NCBI RefSeq assembly: GCF_006385705.1 | Contig: NZ_VFRQ01000010.1 | Span: 78,966 to 142,965 of the forward strand | Length of the DNA stretch: 64,000 bases | DNA from: Pontibacter mangrovi | Lineage (GTDB): Bacteria; Bacteroidota; Bacteroidia; Cytophagales; Hymenobacteraceae | Reading direction: 5' to 3' | Shown here: positions 1-8,385 of the stretch, piece after piece | Numbering within the stretch: position 1 is the first letter of the stretch | How the letters are laid out: each line of letters opens with the position of its first letter | Made by a program: the position numbers and the translations under genes | Notes under the pieces: model-generated | The model's input: only the letters and a program-made list of their open reading frames with translations | Databases searched by the model: none | What the model was told of the DNA's origin: nothing

Positions 1-1
1 T

Positions 2-541
2 ATCGTGGAGACGGCCGAGCGCCTGCAGGACATCGGCATAAAAGCTCTGAGCATACATGGCCGCACGCGCGTGCAGATGTATAAAGGCGAGGCCGACTGG
101 AGCCTGATCGCGGAGGTGAAGAACAACCCGCGCATGCACATCCCGATCTTCGGCAACGGCGATATCGACTCGCCGCAGAAGGCGCTGGAGTACCGCAACA
201 AGTATGGCGTGGACGGCATCATGATCGGCCGCGCCAGCATCGGCTACCCGTGGATCTTCAACGAGATCAAACATTATATGAAAACCGGTGAGGTGTTGCC
301 GGGGCCAACCTTGGAGGAGCGCGTGGAAGTATGCCGCCAGCACTTTACCCACTCGCTGGAGTGGAAGGGCGATAAGCTGGGTATTTTCGAGATGCGCCGC
401 CACTACACCAACTACTTCCGCGGCCTGCCGCACTTCAAGCCGCTGCGCATGAAACTGGTGCAGTCCGAAGACATCCAGGAAATCTACGACACGCTGGATG
501 AGATCGCTCAGACGATGAGCTATGAGGAGGTAGAAAGGTAA
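2..541 (+). CDS. dusB: tRNA-dihydrouridine synthase (DusB family), 3' part
   Basis: Reduces uridine to dihydrouridine in tRNA using FMN and NADPH, in the cytoplasm. The reading frame is open from the window edge, so the N-terminal half with the catalytic Cys is outside the window and about 180 residues remain. Visible are the family segments HGRTRVQMYKGEADW near residue 18, IPIFGNGDI, and the FMN-phosphate loop GVDGIMIGRASIGYPWIF, followed by the helical C-terminal tRNA-binding domain. The last codons and the stop (539-541) merge into an 8-nt purine-rich repeat. Identification is firm; DusB rather than another Dus paralogue is probable. Confidence 0.93.
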   Translation: MVETAERLQDIGIKALSIHGRTRVQMYKGEADWSLIAEVKNNPRMHIPIFGNGDIDSPQKALEYRNKYGVDGIMIGRASIGYPWIFNEIKHYMKTGEVLPGPTLEERVEVCRQHFTHSLEWKGDKLGIFEMRRHYTNYFRGLPHFKPLRMKLVQSEDIQEIYDTLDEIAQTMSYEEVER

Positions 542-562
542 AGAAGTAGAAAGGTAGAAAAG
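525..562 (+). repeat. Degenerate 8-nt repeat at the dusB stop codon (left arm)
   Basis: About four and a half purine-rich octads of the form RAGGTAGA/AAGGTAAA run through the last dusB codons, its stop and the following 20 nt. They belong to the RRAGTTAG family also seen after the stops of the histidine kinase, BrkB and GH3 genes. A complementary copy lies at 659-720, so the two could pair across the gap. Confidence 0.6.
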
Positions 563-658
563 ACGGGGTTGTAGAGACGCAATACTTTGCGTTTTTATAC
601 TTGCGGCAGCGACAAAATAATTTCAGGAGTTGGAGCATTAGATAAACAAATCTGACGT

Positions 659-720
659 TCCAACTCTTTATTTTTGCAGAAACTTTCAAACTCTTCAACT
701 CCTAAATCCCCTAACTCATC
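659..720 (-). repeat. Degenerate 8-nt repeat, inverted arm before EamA gene
   Basis: Pyrimidine-rich units such as CAACTCTT, CAACTCCT and CTAACTCA are the reverse complement of the RRAGTTAG octad. The arm ends exactly where the EamA reading frame begins. The rest of gap 542-765 holds one TATACTT motif (596-602) and no other gene. Confidence 0.55.
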
Positions 721-765
721 AAAACCACTACTACCCCCGCTGCACAAGAAACCGCTACCCCGGCG

Positions 766-1623
766 TTGGCCTGGGTGCTGGTGGTTATACTTGCCCTGAT
801 CTGGGGCACCTCGTTCATACTTATCAAAAAGGGGCTGGTAGTTTATTCTTCGGATGAGCTGGGGGCGCTGCGGATGGTGATTGCCAGCGCCGCGCTGCTG
901 CCGTTTGCCATCCGGAACCTGCGCAAGGTAGAGCCCAGCCGCTGGAAATTCCTGATGGGCAGCGGCCTGCTGGGCAACTTCTTCCCCGCTTTCCTGTTTG
1001 CCATTGCCGAAACGCGCCTGGCCAGCGGACTGGCGGGTGTGCTTAACTCGCTTACGGCACTGTTTACGCTTGTTATGGGCGCCTTACTTTTCAGCCAGTC
1101 CATTACCTGGATGCGCATGCTCGGCATCGTGATCGGTATTGCGGGCACAGTCATACTTATCTTCACCGGCAACGGCAACGCCGAACTCAACAACATGTAC
1201 TATGGCCTGTACATTGTGCTGGCCACCATTTTCTACGGCATCAGCGCCAACATCATCAAGCACCGCCTGCACAGCATGAAGGCCATTGCCATCTCCAGCC
1301 TGGCGCTGCTTACGGTGGGGCCAATTGCGCTGGCCTACCTGCTCACCACCGACTTTTTCTTCAAATTGCAGCATGAGCCGGGGGCCTGGGAGGCGCTGAT
1401 GTACATCGCCATACTGGCCGTGTTCAGCACCGCTATTGCCTTGGTGCTTTTCAACAAGCTCATCCACATTTCCACCACCCTCTTTGCCAGCTCCACCACC
1501 TACCTCATACCCGTTGTGGCGCTGATGTGGGGCGTACTCGACGGTGAAACCATACACCTGTGGCATTACGTAGGCATGGTGGTTATCCTGTTGGGCGTGT
1601 TTATCGTAAACCGGGCCAGGTAA
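766..1623 (+). CDS. EamA-family (DMT) transporter
   Basis: Inner-membrane permease of the drug/metabolite transporter superfamily, substrate unknown. The 285 residues form about ten hydrophobic segments in two EamA halves; IWGTSFILIKKGL near residue 13 is the typical first-helix motif. The frame has no ATG: TTG at 766 is the first conventional start, but it stays open upstream through ATC-AAA-ACC-ACT at 718, which reads like a normal N-terminus (xKTTTTPAAQETATPA) whose ATG has become ATC beside a repeat arm. Three of its five Ile-Leu pairs are encoded ATA-CTT, creating YATACTT motifs. Confidence 0.85.
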   Translation: MAWVLVVILALIWGTSFILIKKGLVVYSSDELGALRMVIASAALLPFAIRNLRKVEPSRWKFLMGSGLLGNFFPAFLFAIAETRLASGLAGVLNSLTALFTLVMGALLFSQSITWMRMLGIVIGIAGTVILIFTGNGNAELNNMYYGLYIVLATIFYGISANIIKHRLHSMKAIAISSLALLTVGPIALAYLLTTDFFFKLQHEPGAWEALMYIAILAVFSTAIALVLFNKLIHISTTLFASSTTYLIPVVALMWGVLDGETIHLWHYVGMVVILLGVFIVNRAR

Positions 1624-1759
1624 CCCTGCAGCAAGCGCAAAGCCCTACGCCTGCCACGCCTGTTTTCGGCTTTTGGCTGGCGCTGCAGCATACAAACATT
1701 TCTATGTTTCCTGATTCTTTTCTATCTTAGGGAGTTTCAAAAACCCGCGAACAATCTGA

Positions 1760-3754
1760 ATGAAGCTTTACAAGCCCCTCCTGAGCCTACTGCTGCTCCT
1801 CCTGTTTTCTGCACAAGCCATGGCGCAAGACCTGGTTTCCAAAAACGAGATAGAAGAACTGCAGCTACAGGCCATTAACGACACTGCCTTTACCCTGCGC
1901 ACTGTAACCGAAGCCGGCAACCTGATAAAGTATAGCGGCACCATGCCCCTACGCATAAACGGCGAGCTCCAAGATGCCTCCTTTACCGAGGGCGAGACCG
2001 TTTTCTCGCTGGCCGAAAGGGCCGAGCTGGTGCAGGTGAGCGCTAACCTCGGCACCCATACCCTTGCCCGCCTCTACCAACTGAACCCGGAAGAGCAGCG
2101 CGGGGTGGAGGAGTTCCCGATGTGGCTATCCATCCTTCCGCCGCTGATCGCCATCGTGCTGGCGCTTATTTTCCGGGAGGTGCTGCTGGCGCTTTTCGCC
2201 GGCATCTGGGTAGGCGGCTTCGTCATCTACGGGCTTTCGGCAAAGTCGCTGTTCACGGGCCTGCTCGCCGTCGGCGATACCTTTCTGATGGAGGCCCTCA
2301 CCGACAGCGACCACGTTTCCGTTATTATTTTCTCGATGCTGATCGGGGGCATGGTGGCCATCATCTCCAAAAACGGAGGCATGGCCGGGGTGGTAAACCT
2401 ACTCTCGCGCTATGCTAAATCAGCCAAAAGCTCTCAGCTGGTAACGTGGGTGCTGGGCGTGGCCATCTTTTTCGATGACTATGCCAACACCCTGATCGTG
2501 GGCAACACCATGCGCCCTGTTACAGACGGGCACCGGGTATCGCGCGAAAAACTGGCTTACCTGGTGGACAGCACTGCCGCGCCCGTTGCCGCCATTGCCT
2601 TTGTAACGACCTGGATAGGCGCAGAATTGGGCTACATAAAAGATGCCGCCGTTAAGCTCGGCATTCAGGAGGGGGCGTATTCCCTCTTCTTCCACTCGCT
2701 GGAGTATGCGTATTACCCAGTGCTGACGCTAATTTTTATGCTGATGCTGATTCTGATGAACCGGGATTATGCCGCGATGCACCACGCCGAGGTGAGGGCC
2801 CGCGAAACCGGTGCCGTGACCGCAGCCAGCCTGGACCGCGCCGGGCAGCAGAAACAAGAGCAGGAAATGGCAGAGTTCGAGCCGATAGATGCCACCCGCA
2901 CCCGCGCCGTTAACGCGCTGCTGCCCGTGCTTACCGTTATTGGCGGCACACTCGTGGGCCTGCTTTATACCGGCTACAGCCCCGACGTATGGGCTGACGC
3001 CAGCATTGGCTTCCTTCGCAAGCTCTCCATCACCATCGGTGACTCCAACTCTTACACAGCGCTTATCTGGGCCTCTCTGGGCGGCGTTATTGTTGCCATA
3101 GCCCTCACCATTAGCCAGGGCATCATGCGCCTCAGCGAAACGATGGAATCTTTGGTAGTGGGCTTTAAAACCATGCTGCCGGCCATACTTATACTTGTGC
3201 TGGCCTGGTCGCTGGCGGCTGTTACGCAGGAGCTGTACACCGCAGAGTACCTTACCTCGCTGCTGTCTGGCAACGTGTCGCCCTACTTTCTGCCAGAGAT
3301 CACTTTCTTCCTGGCTGCAGCCATTGCGTTCTCTACCGGTTCTAGCTGGGGCACCATGGCCATCCTGTACCCCCTCATGATGCCGGCCGCCTGGTATGTT
3401 TGCCAGCAACAGGGCTTCAGCGTAGAAGAAACTATGCCGATCATGTACAATGTGATATCGGTGGTGCTGGCCGGCGCGGTTTTCGGCGACCACTGCTCCC
3501 CTATCTCCGACACCACCATCCTGAGCTCCCTGGCCTCCGGTTGCAACCACATAGACCACGTGAAGACGCAGCTGCCGTACGCCCTAACCGTGGCGCTGGT
3601 ATGCAACCTGGTGTGCACCAACCTGTCGGCCCTGGGCGTGCATTGGGCACTGGTATACGGCATCGGTGCCGCCATACTTTGGGGCGTCATCAGGGTATTA
3701 GGCAAGAAGAACGAGGAGGCGCCAGTACCTGCAACAGCGTCTGTTTTAGATTAA
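1760..3754 (+). CDS. NhaC-type Na+/H+ antiporter with extracytoplasmic N-terminal domain
   Basis: Predicted inner-membrane cation/proton antiporter of the NhaC superfamily. It has 664 residues: a signal peptide (about 1-22, ending AQAMAQ), an extracytoplasmic region of about 95 residues, then about 12 membrane spans from WLSILPPLIAIVLAL near residue 122. Conserved segments are FFDDYANTLIVGNTMRP and GDHCSPISDTTILSS, which carry the charged and polar residues expected in the ion path. Family NhaC proteins usually run 450-530 residues; the extra length is the N-terminal domain. The substrate ion is inferred, and a dicarboxylate or amino-acid role cannot be excluded. The next gene starts 4 nt after the stop, suggesting one transcript. 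Confidence 0.85.
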   Translation: MKLYKPLLSLLLLLLFSAQAMAQDLVSKNEIEELQLQAINDTAFTLRTVTEAGNLIKYSGTMPLRINGELQDASFTEGETVFSLAERAELVQVSANLGTHTLARLYQLNPEEQRGVEEFPMWLSILPPLIAIVLALIFREVLLALFAGIWVGGFVIYGLSAKSLFTGLLAVGDTFLMEALTDSDHVSVIIFSMLIGGMVAIISKNGGMAGVVNLLSRYAKSAKSSQLVTWVLGVAIFFDDYANTLIVGNTMRPVTDGHRVSREKLAYLVDSTAAPVAAIAFVTTWIGAELGYIKDAAVKLGIQEGAYSLFFHSLEYAYYPVLTLIFMLMLILMNRDYAAMHHAEVRARETGAVTAASLDRAGQQKQEQEMAEFEPIDATRTRAVNALLPVLTVIGGTLVGLLYTGYSPDVWADASIGFLRKLSITIGDSNSYTALIWASLGGVIVAIALTISQGIMRLSETMESLVVGFKTMLPAILILVLAWSLAAVTQELYTAEYLTSLLSGNVSPYFLPEITFFLAAAIAFSTGSSWGTMAILYPLMMPAAWYVCQQQGFSVEETMPIMYNVISVVLAGAVFGDHCSPISDTTILSSLASGCNHIDHVKTQLPYALTVALVCNLVCTNLSALGVHWALVYGIGAAILWGVIRVLGKKNEEAPVPATASVLD

Positions 3755-3758
3755 TAAA

Positions 3759-4208
3759 ATGATCCCTACTCCAGAGATACAGAGCGGCTCGCTGCAGCCC
3801 CCGAAAGCCGCCAGCGCCTTGCACCGGCTGCAGCAGCTGATCGACGCCCTTAACACGAAAGACATCCCCGAGGAGACAGCTAAAAGAATTACCCGGCTGG
3901 TTGAGGGGCTAAACGAGCCTGACGGAGCGGCAGGGAACTTTGCAACCACTGTGGAGCAGACAACCGGTGCTATACTAAAGCTGGTGGAGAAGGAGCTGAA
4001 ACTGGTACCGCAGAAGCATTACCTGAAGCAGTGGATGCCGATTGGCATTGGGCTTGGCCTGCCTTTTGGGGCCGCTTACGCTTCTCTCCTGGACAATATG
4101 GGCTTGTTCGGCATCGGTATCCCGATCGGTATGGGCATTGGCATTGCCATTGGCACGCACCTGGATAATAAAGCCGCCACAGAGGGGCGGCAGTTGGAGA
4201 TGGAGTAG
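3759..4208 (+). CDS. Hypothetical membrane protein with Gly-rich hairpin
   Basis: Not recognised. A 149-residue protein with a helical, charged N-terminal 90 residues and a Gly/Ile-rich hydrophobic C-terminus from about 92 to 140 (MPIGIGLGLPFGAAYASLL, then GIGIPIGMGIGIAIG), which looks like two closely spaced membrane helices with glycine packing faces. ATG at 3759 lies 4 nt after the antiporter stop, so it is probably translated from the same mRNA and might be an accessory of it. It converges with the acyltransferase gene across an 11-nt gap containing one TATACTT (4211-4217). Confidence 0.75.
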   Translation: MIPTPEIQSGSLQPPKAASALHRLQQLIDALNTKDIPEETAKRITRLVEGLNEPDGAAGNFATTVEQTTGAILKLVEKELKLVPQKHYLKQWMPIGIGLGLPFGAAYASLLDNMGLFGIGIPIGMGIGIAIGTHLDNKAATEGRQLEME

Positions 4209-4219
4209 GTTATACTTGC

Positions 4220-5203
4220 CTAAAACGTAAGCTCGTAAAAGTCATGCACAATGGTGCGGGCACCGTAGCTCTCCTTGTTCCGGATAAGCCCCTCGTTCAG
4301 GTAATGCCCTTGCTCTTCTGTGGAGATGCCAAAGCTAAAGTACTTTTTATGTGGGTATACTTCCGTCAGCAGCCAGTCTAGCAGCACATCCAGCGCGTGC
4401 AAGTGGCGCCCGCGCGCAGAAGTGGCGATGTACTGTGCGTGTGCCACGGTAGGGGTTTCGTAAACCAGCACCCCGGCCAGCAATTCACCAGCATCCGTGG
4501 CAGTGTAAAGCTTGATATTTTCCGGAAAGCGCGAGGCCAGCAGTTGCATCTCTTCCGCCGTGTGCGTTGGCACCGCGCCATACTTTTCCTGGAGCAGCTC
4601 TTTTTCCAGCTCAAAAAAATCAGCATACTTTTCTGATTGCCCAGCTTGCAAAGTGGCTCTTTTCCCCTGCGATAAACGCCATCTCCTGTCTTTGCTATAC
4701 TTTACAGCCCCTCCCATCTCCACCACAGCACTGGCATCGCGGCGGTAAAGCATGGCGCCGTTTCGGAACAGCGCGTACAGGTCTTCCTCGGCAGGCAGTT
4801 GGTGATAGATGTGCGGAATAGCTTTGTAAAGTATACTTCTAAAGCCCAACTCCCGGAAGTATAATTTCATGGCCTGCACCGCCTCCAGCATCAGCGTCGC
4901 CTTCATGCGCTTGTCTGTAATGAAGCCGCCATAGCTCAGGCCACCATGGCTCTGCACCTCCAGCCCCACCTCGTTTACAGGCAGCAACGCCACCAGCTTG
5001 CCTTTGTGGTAAAACAGCAGCGAGTGGTCCGTAAACCTGTCGGCATGATACTCCATGTAATCGCGCAGCAGCAGAAAGGTGCCGTTCTTCGACGCCCGCA
5101 CAAACGCATCCCAAGCCTGTTTATACTTTGCGCTATACTTTACAACCTCCACAGACCAGTGATTAAGGGGATTTTTCTGATTAAGTATGATTTCTGTCTG
5201 CAC
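4220..5203 (-). CDS. GNAT/FemAB-like acyltransferase
   Basis: Soluble 327-residue protein resembling the Bacteroidota GNAT/FemX-like group: an N-terminal half with VEVVKYSAKYKQAWDAFV and FLLLRDYMEYHADRF, and a C-terminal acyl-CoA-binding half (LLAGVLVYETPTVAHAQYIATS). Members transfer acyl or aminoacyl groups; the substrate here is unknown. The start is GTG at 5203: an ATG 14 nt upstream is out of frame and a stop codon closes the frame in between. The upstream gap is mostly 8-nt repeat following the histidine kinase stop. The gene carries an unusually high number of AAGTATA motifs (at 4356, 4696, 4829, 4832, 4857, 5122, 5134). Confidence 0.8.
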   Translation of the reverse strand: MQTEIILNQKNPLNHWSVEVVKYSAKYKQAWDAFVRASKNGTFLLLRDYMEYHADRFTDHSLLFYHKGKLVALLPVNEVGLEVQSHGGLSYGGFITDKRMKATLMLEAVQAMKLYFRELGFRSILYKAIPHIYHQLPAEEDLYALFRNGAMLYRRDASAVVEMGGAVKYSKDRRWRLSQGKRATLQAGQSEKYADFFELEKELLQEKYGAVPTHTAEEMQLLASRFPENIKLYTATDAGELLAGVLVYETPTVAHAQYIATSARGRHLHALDVLLDWLLTEVYPHKKYFSFGISTEEQGHYLNEGLIRNKESYGARTIVHDFYELTF

Positions 5204-5218
5204 CTTGGATTAGGCATG

Positions 5219-5246
5219 ACTCCAACCTCTTTAACTTTCTAACTCT
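5219..5246 (-). repeat. Degenerate 8-nt repeat after histidine kinase stop
   Basis: Read on the minus strand, the sequence just after the kinase stop codon is AGAGTTAG, AAAGTTAA, AGAGGTTG: three octads of the RRAGTTAG family. The whole 45-nt gap to the GTG start of the next gene is taken up by this and a short spacer. Confidence 0.6.
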
Positions 5247-5248
5247 GA

Positions 5249-6430
5249 TCAACGATTCAGCACGATCCGGAAAGTGGTGCCTTTGCCTACCTCCGACCAT
5301 TTCACGTAGAGGCGGCCGTCGTGGTAGTTGTCGATGATGCGCTTGGCCAGCGCCAGACCGAGGCCCCAACCGCGTTTCTTGGTAGTGAAGCCCGGCAGGA
5401 AAACCGAGTCGACCTTGCTTTTCGGGATGCCCTTGCCGGTATCGGTAATATCCACGGCGATGCTGCTCTTGCCCAGCAGCACCAGCTGTATATCTATACT
5501 TCCACGGCCCTCCATGGCATCCACGGCGTTTTTACAGATGTTCTCGATCACCCAGTCGTAGAGCGAGACATTCACCTTGGCCGTAATGTCCGGCGAGAAC
5601 GTGGACTCCACGCTGAAGGCCACTTTACGCGAGATACGGTTCTGCAGGTAATTGATGGCGTTTTGCGTGATCTGCAGGATGTTCTCGTCGCGCAGCGTAG
5701 GTACCGAACCAATGTTAGAGAAACGCTCCGTGATGATCTCCAGCCGCCGCACGTCCTTGCCAAGCTCCTCCAAAATCGGCTCGTTCTCGAACTTGGGGTT
5801 AGCCTTGATGTACTCATACCAGGCCATTAGTGAGGAGAGCGGCGTGCCGAGCTGGTGCGCCGTTTCCTTGGCCAGTCCCACCCATACCCGGTTCTGCTCG
5901 GCGCGGCGCGAGTAGCTGAAGGCGAAGTAGGCCACCAGCGCAAAGCACGAGATCACGATCAGCTGCACGTACGGGTAGTAGCGCAGCTGCGAGAGCAGCT
6001 CAGAGTCCTTGTAAAAAACATAGTTCACCGAGCCCTCCGCCCACGGCACCACAATGGGCTCGTGCTGCTCTTTCATCTTCTCTATCTCGCCCTGCAGGTA
6101 TTCGTTTATTTTATCCGGCTTATCCGAAATGTTTTCCGGGATATTGATGTTCTTTGAATCAAGTATGTTTTCCTTCTCATCCGTAAGTATAACAGGAACA
6201 GTAGTGTTGGATGACAGGATCTCCTCCTCGATGAACACGATATTGTCGTCGCTGGGGGCGTTGATCATGTAGCGGAGGCCCTTGGCGTAGAGCTGCACCA
6301 GCTCCTGCTCCCGCTCCGACAGCTTGCTTACAAGTATATTGGTATAGGTAATGGTGGCGGCGCCGATGATGAGGGCAATGATAACAACAACAAGCTTTAT
6401 TCTGTTCTTTTGGGAGTAGATGGGAATCAT
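5249..6430 (-). CDS. Membrane sensor histidine kinase
   Basis: Two-component sensor kinase of 393 residues. Transmembrane segments at about 11-34 and 153-173 enclose a periplasmic sensor of about 120 residues. The H-box is KETAHQLGTPLSS with phospho-acceptor His192, the N-box ENICKNAVDAM at 296-306, G1 DTGKG at 330-334 and G2 GWGLGLALAK at 354-363, so all catalytic elements are present. No response regulator lies beside it, making it an orphan kinase here. The signal is unknown. It reads leftward into the acyltransferase gene 45 nt downstream, perhaps co-transcribed. Confidence 0.93.
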   Translation of the reverse strand: MIPIYSQKNRIKLVVVIIALIIGAATITYTNILVSKLSEREQELVQLYAKGLRYMINAPSDDNIVFIEEEILSSNTTVPVILTDEKENILDSKNINIPENISDKPDKINEYLQGEIEKMKEQHEPIVVPWAEGSVNYVFYKDSELLSQLRYYPYVQLIVISCFALVAYFAFSYSRRAEQNRVWVGLAKETAHQLGTPLSSLMAWYEYIKANPKFENEPILEELGKDVRRLEIITERFSNIGSVPTLRDENILQITQNAINYLQNRISRKVAFSVESTFSPDITAKVNVSLYDWVIENICKNAVDAMEGRGSIDIQLVLLGKSSIAVDITDTGKGIPKSKVDSVFLPGFTTKKRGWGLGLALAKRIIDNYHDGRLYVKWSEVGKGTTFRIVLNR

Positions 6431-6511
6431 GCAGTAAACACGTAATTTATTTGAAATTAGTATAAATTAAACATAGAGGGCAAGTAAGTTTCATTTTAAA
6501 AATTAGAGCTT

Positions 6512-6519
6512 TAACTTTG
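6512..6519 (+). promoter_or_regulatory. Bacteroidota -7 promoter box for hemA
   Basis: TAACTTTG matches TAnnTTTG exactly and ends 24 nt before the hemA ATG. A TTG that could be mistaken for a start lies inside this box, which argues for the later ATG. Confidence 0.7.
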
Positions 6520-6543
6520 CGCCTTAGTAGAACCCACGTTATT

Positions 6544-7827
6544 ATGCTTCAGAACTTTAAAGCAATCAGCCTGTCGTATAAGAAAGCGCCGCTGGATATC
6601 AGGGAGCTGATTGCCTTAGATGAACCTTCCTGCAGGCTTTTCCTGCAAACGCTCAAGAACTTTATTCAGGCTTCTGATATTCTTGTTCTATCTACCTGCA
6701 ACCGCACCGAAGTATACTATAATTCCGATACAGACCACAGCGCTGAGATCGTAAAGCTTTTGGGTATCACCAAGGGCATCGAGAACATTTCTCAGTATTT
6801 CGATTTCTTCACTATCCTGACAGAGCACGACGATGCCGTGCAGCACCTGTTCGATGTGTCGATGGGGCTGGAGTCGCAGGTGGTGGGCGATATGCAGATC
6901 TCGAACCAGGTGAAGACGGCTTACCAGTGGAGCGCCGACAACGAGACTGCCGGCCCGTTCCTGCACCGCCTGATGCACACCATCTTCTTCACCAACAAGC
7001 GCGTGGTGCAGGAGACTTCTTTTAGAGATGGCGCCGCCTCTACCTCGTATGCCGCCATCGAGCTGATCGAGGAGCTTACCGCCGACATCACAGACCCAAG
7101 TATACTTGTTGTTGGCCTCGGCGAGATTGGGGCCGATGTGTGCCGCAACCTGAAAGATCAAGGCTTTAAGAACGTAAAGATCTCTAACCGCACGCAGGCA
7201 AAAGCCAAAGCACTGGCCGAGGAGTGCCAGATGGAGGTGCTGCCGTTTGAGAGGATCGTGCAGGGGATGAAGGAGGCCGATGTGATTATTTCTTCCGTAG
7301 CCCGCGAAACGCCTTTCTTTACCAAGGAGATGGTGAAGCGGCTGGATGTGCTCACGTTCAAGTTCTTTATCGATTTATCGGTGCCGCGCAGCGTGGAGCC
7401 GGAAGTGGAAAGTATACCGGGCGTGCTGGTGTATAACATCGACACCATCCAGAACAAAGCTTCCGAGGCCTTGCAGCGCCGCATCAATTCAGTACCGAAG
7501 GTAAAGGAGATTATTGCCGAGTCTATAGAGCAGTTCAACGACTGGTCGAAGGAGATGATGGTGTCACCGACGATCCACCGCCTGAAGAACGCATTGGAGA
7601 CGATACGCCAGGAGGAAATGGCCCGCTATATGAAGAAGCTGGGACCGAAAGAAACGAAGTTGGTAGACAGCATCACCAAATCAATGATGCAAAAAATTAT
7701 AAAGCTGCCGGTGCTGCAACTAAAGGCTGCCTGCAAGCGCGGTGAGGCTGAAACACTCATCGACCTACTCAACGACCTGTTTAACCTGGAGAATCAGCCG
7801 GAAGAGGCTGGCCAAAAATCTGAGTAA
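6544..7827 (+). CDS. hemA: Glutamyl-tRNA reductase
   Basis: First committed step of C5 tetrapyrrole synthesis: NADPH-dependent reduction of Glu-tRNA(Glu) to glutamate-1-semialdehyde in the cytoplasm. From the chosen ATG it has 427 residues, normal for the family. The N-terminal catalytic domain holds STCNRTEVYYN with nucleophile Cys52 and ESQVVGDMQISNQVK; the NADPH domain starts at GLGEIG (191-196); a helical dimerisation domain follows. The start at 6544 (MLQNFKAISLSYKKAP) is preferred over an upstream TTG that falls within the promoter box. No other heme gene is adjacent. A strong hairpin follows the stop. Confidence 0.97.
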   Translation: MLQNFKAISLSYKKAPLDIRELIALDEPSCRLFLQTLKNFIQASDILVLSTCNRTEVYYNSDTDHSAEIVKLLGITKGIENISQYFDFFTILTEHDDAVQHLFDVSMGLESQVVGDMQISNQVKTAYQWSADNETAGPFLHRLMHTIFFTNKRVVQETSFRDGAASTSYAAIELIEELTADITDPSILVVGLGEIGADVCRNLKDQGFKNVKISNRTQAKAKALAEECQMEVLPFERIVQGMKEADVIISSVARETPFFTKEMVKRLDVLTFKFFIDLSVPRSVEPEVESIPGVLVYNIDTIQNKASEALQRRINSVPKVKEIIAESIEQFNDWSKEMMVSPTIHRLKNALETIRQEEMARYMKKLGPKETKLVDSITKSMMQKIIKLPVLQLKAACKRGEAETLIDLLNDLFNLENQPEEAGQKSE

Positions 7828-7850
7828 ACAGTACAATTTATTTAGTGAAA

Positions 7851-7910
7851 AAACGGCTGAGGCCTCCGCAAATCTCTGCTTTTAGAGACAAACGGGGGCC
7901 TCAGCCGTTT
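7851..7910. terminator. Long bidirectional hairpin between hemA and ArsR gene
   Basis: A 14-nt stem (AAACGGCTGAGGCC with its complement) encloses a second small hairpin (TCTCT/AGAGA). A-rich and T-rich flanks on either side fit termination of both converging genes. Confidence 0.75.
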
Positions 7911-7954
7911 CTTCCACTGGCAACCTGATACTGCACTTGGGTGCAGGCTCGTGC

Positions 7955-8263
7955 TTATATATCAATACAGCACTCTTCCAGGCAGTCGATTACATCAATC
8001 AGTTTCGGGATAGCCAGCGAATAATAAATCTTTGTTCCCACTTTAAAAGACGAGAGCACGCCCTTGTCTTTCAGCGTAATCAGGTGTTGCGATGCAATGG
8101 CCTGGGGCAGGTCTAACTGCTTATAAATCTCTGTAACAGTTAATTTATCCTCCTTCCCAAGCAAATCCACGATCGCCAGTCTTTTGGGGTGTGCCAGTAC
8201 CTTCAGCATGGCTGCCGCCTTATCTATCTTCTTCGATTCAACTCTTGACAACAAACTTTTCAT
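7955..8263 (-). CDS. ArsR/SmtB-family transcriptional regulator
   Basis: A 102-residue winged-helix repressor-type protein. The region KVLAHPKRLAIVDLLGKE (about 21-38) and recognition helix LPQAIASQHLITLKDKG (about 52-68) are typical of ArsR, followed by the wing VGTKIYYSLA. The C-terminus has a Cys cluster (CLEECC); whether it binds metal is inference, and the usual ELCVCDL sensor motif is absent, so it may respond to something else. It converges on hemA and has no obvious operon partner. The upstream gap to anmK is AT-rich and could hold its operator. Confidence 0.88.
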   Translation of the reverse strand: MKSLLSRVESKKIDKAAAMLKVLAHPKRLAIVDLLGKEDKLTVTEIYKQLDLPQAIASQHLITLKDKGVLSSFKVGTKIYYSLAIPKLIDVIDCLEECCIDI

Positions 8264-8373
8264 AATTAAAAATATACCTAACAGTTTCTACAATTCATTT
8301 ATTCAATCCTATTCATAATAAGATATATACGAAGCCTGCACTATTTGGCTGAATATCATTGCCGTGCTTTTAG

Positions 8374-8381
8374 TATTTTTG
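8374..8381 (+). promoter_or_regulatory. -7 promoter box immediately before anmK
   Basis: TATTTTTG fits TAnnTTTG. Its G lies only 4 nt before the anmK ATG, so a transcript starting at the usual distance would be leaderless or nearly so. Confidence 0.55.
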
Positions 8382-8385
8382 GCCA

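Noticed and set aside
1084..1566. Long antisense open frames inside EamA, NhaC, glmS, panC, AsmA and other genes
   Set aside because: They are shadows of GC-rich coding sequence in other frames, with unlike-protein composition.
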